Shown: one piece after another, positions 5,281-6,078 of the stretch
Layout: the number at the start of each line of letters is the position of its first letter
How positions within the stretch are numbered: the stretch's first letter is position 1
NCBI GenBank assembly: GCA_030593785.1
Contig: JAUVGM010000157.1
Coordinates: forward strand, 1 to 6,078
Reading direction: 5' to 3'
DNA length: 6,078 bases
Origin: Gammaproteobacteria bacterium
GTDB lineage: Bacteria > Pseudomonadota > Gammaproteobacteria > UBA6429 > Thiohalophilaceae
Notes under the pieces: generated by a model
The model's database searches: none
What the model was told of the DNA's origin: nothing
Seen by the model: the letters and a program-made list of their open reading frames with translations, nothing else
Translations under genes and position numbers: made by a program

Positions 5281-6042
5281 ATGCCCGAGTTAAAAGCACT
5301 AATTTTTGATGTAGATGGAACACTAGCGGATACCGAGCGGGATGGGCATCGGGTCGCATTTAATTTGGCATTTGCTGATGCTGGTTTGGACTGGGATTGG
5401 ACAGTAGATATTTATGAAGACTTATTAACAGTTACCGGTGGCAAAGAAAGAATGAAGTTCTTTTTGGATAAATATCAACCGGAATTTGATCAGCCTGAAG
5501 ATTTAACATCCTATATTGCCGATATGCATAAAGCGAAAACGGCTCATTATACGAATCTATTATCGAAAGGCGAGATTCCATTACGTCCCGGTGTTGAGAG
5601 ATTATTGAATGAAGCGCGTGAAAAAGGATATCGTTTGGCAATATCAACAACCACGACACCTGCTAATGTTGAAGCGTTACTTGTTCATACCTTAGGTAAA
5701 GAATCGATGGATTGGTTTGAAGTGATTGCCGCTGGAGATATTGTACCTGCAAAAAAACCTGCGCCTGATATTTATGACTGGGCCTTAGACAAAATGAACC
5801 TAAAGGCTGAAGATTGCATTGCCTTTGAAGATTCCCGTAATGGTGTTTTGTCTTCATTAGGTGCAAATCTAAAAACAATCATTACAATTAATGATTACAC
5901 TAAAGATCATGATTTCACTGGTGCAGCGATTGTGCTGGATCAATATGGAGAACCGGGTTCACCGTTTAAAGTGATAGAAGGTGATGCACATGGATTTGAT
6001 TATCTCAATATCGATATGGTGAAATCACTTCATTCTGCTTAA
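5281..6042 (+). CDS. CbbY-like HAD-superfamily sugar-phosphate phosphatase
   Basis: The 253-residue cytoplasmic product is a HAD hydrolase with an N-terminal helical cap (about residues 16-90). Motif I is DVDGT (nucleophile D10, acid/base D12), motif II is S122 in ISTTTT, motif III is the lysine in KKPAPD (158-163), and motif IV is FEDS with E183 and D184 holding magnesium. DVDGTLADTE, LLTVTGGKERM, the HKAKT segment, GEIPLRPGV, NVEALL and AAGDIV-KKPAPDIY closely match CbbY of Rhodobacter, which removes xylulose-1,5-bisphosphate, a misfire inhibitor of Rubisco. Relatives also occur in non-autotrophs, and no Calvin-cycle gene is in view, so the substrate is not assigned. The correct start is the ATG at 5281, six bases after GGAG (5271-5274); an upstream TTG at 5269 would overlap that ribosome site. 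It is transcribed divergently from dksA. Confidence 0.9.
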   Translation: MPELKALIFDVDGTLADTERDGHRVAFNLAFADAGLDWDWTVDIYEDLLTVTGGKERMKFFLDKYQPEFDQPEDLTSYIADMHKAKTAHYTNLLSKGEIPLRPGVERLLNEAREKGYRLAISTTTTPANVEALLVHTLGKESMDWFEVIAAGDIVPAKKPAPDIYDWALDKMNLKAEDCIAFEDSRNGVLSSLGANLKTIITINDYTKDHDFTGAAIVLDQYGEPGSPFKVIEGDAHGFDYLNIDMVKSLHSA

Positions 6043-6048
6043 ATACTT

Positions 6049-6078
6049 GTCATTGCGAGCGATAGCGCGGCAATCTGC
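6049..6078. repeat. Dispersed palindromic intergenic repeat (GTCATTGCGAG type), cut by the window edge
   Basis: The sequence from GTCATTGCGAG to GGCAATC begins seven bases after the phosphatase stop codon. ATTGC (6052-6056) pairs with GCAAT (6070-6074), and the inner GCG (6059-6061) pairs with CGC (6066-6068) around an ATAG loop. Repeats with this signature are scattered in intergenic regions of many unrelated bacteria. It could also protect the 3' end or help end the transcript. Confidence 0.6.

Noticed and set aside
5432..5878. Minus-strand frames inside the phosphatase gene
   Set aside because: They are antisense to conserved HAD motifs and show no family resemblance.

Overview
The window looks like chromosomal DNA of a moderately AT-rich gammaproteobacterium (about 40% GC by eye). 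The evidence is a DksA with its full four-cysteine zinc finger, a GluQ-type tRNA-Asp modification enzyme nearby (dksA and gluQ are neighbours in many gammaproteobacteria), a YcgR-type c-di-GMP receptor, and a DUF3579 protein, a family known mainly from beta- and gammaproteobacteria. No phage, plasmid, transposase, CRISPR or RNA gene is visible. I cannot name the genus.

Layout. From left to right on the minus strand lie acs (acetyl-CoA synthetase, 650 codons visible, its end at or just past the left edge), ycgR and gluQ. Next comes a plus-strand DUF3579 gene, then a 247-bp convergent junction packed with inverted repeats, then dksA on the minus strand. A 216-bp divergent control region separates dksA from a plus-strand CbbY-like HAD phosphatase gene. 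After the phosphatase gene the window ends inside a palindromic intergenic repeat. All six genes read as intact, and no gap without a gene exceeds 300 bp.

Function. The genes cover carbon activation (acs), flagellar or surface control by c-di-GMP (ycgR), translation (gluQ), the stringent response (dksA), and sugar-phosphate damage control or Calvin-cycle support (the CbbY homologue). They do not form one pathway. dksA and gluQ are the only pair with a known conserved link, and here a gene on the opposite strand with its own terminator separates them.

Most unusual points: (1) DksA carries an extra N-terminal tail of about 58 residues, built of Lys/Ala pentapeptide repeats like a histone H1 tail. 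(2) The junction between dksA and the DUF3579 gene holds a REP/BIME-like pair, two 24-bp perfect inverted copies that each start with GTAGG followed by a palindrome. This pair is nested in a second set of AAGC-TAAC-GCTT repeats that also forms a bidirectional terminator. (3) A perfect 17-bp palindrome lies between the two divergent promoters of dksA and the CbbY-like gene. I found no clear new defence or biosynthetic system.
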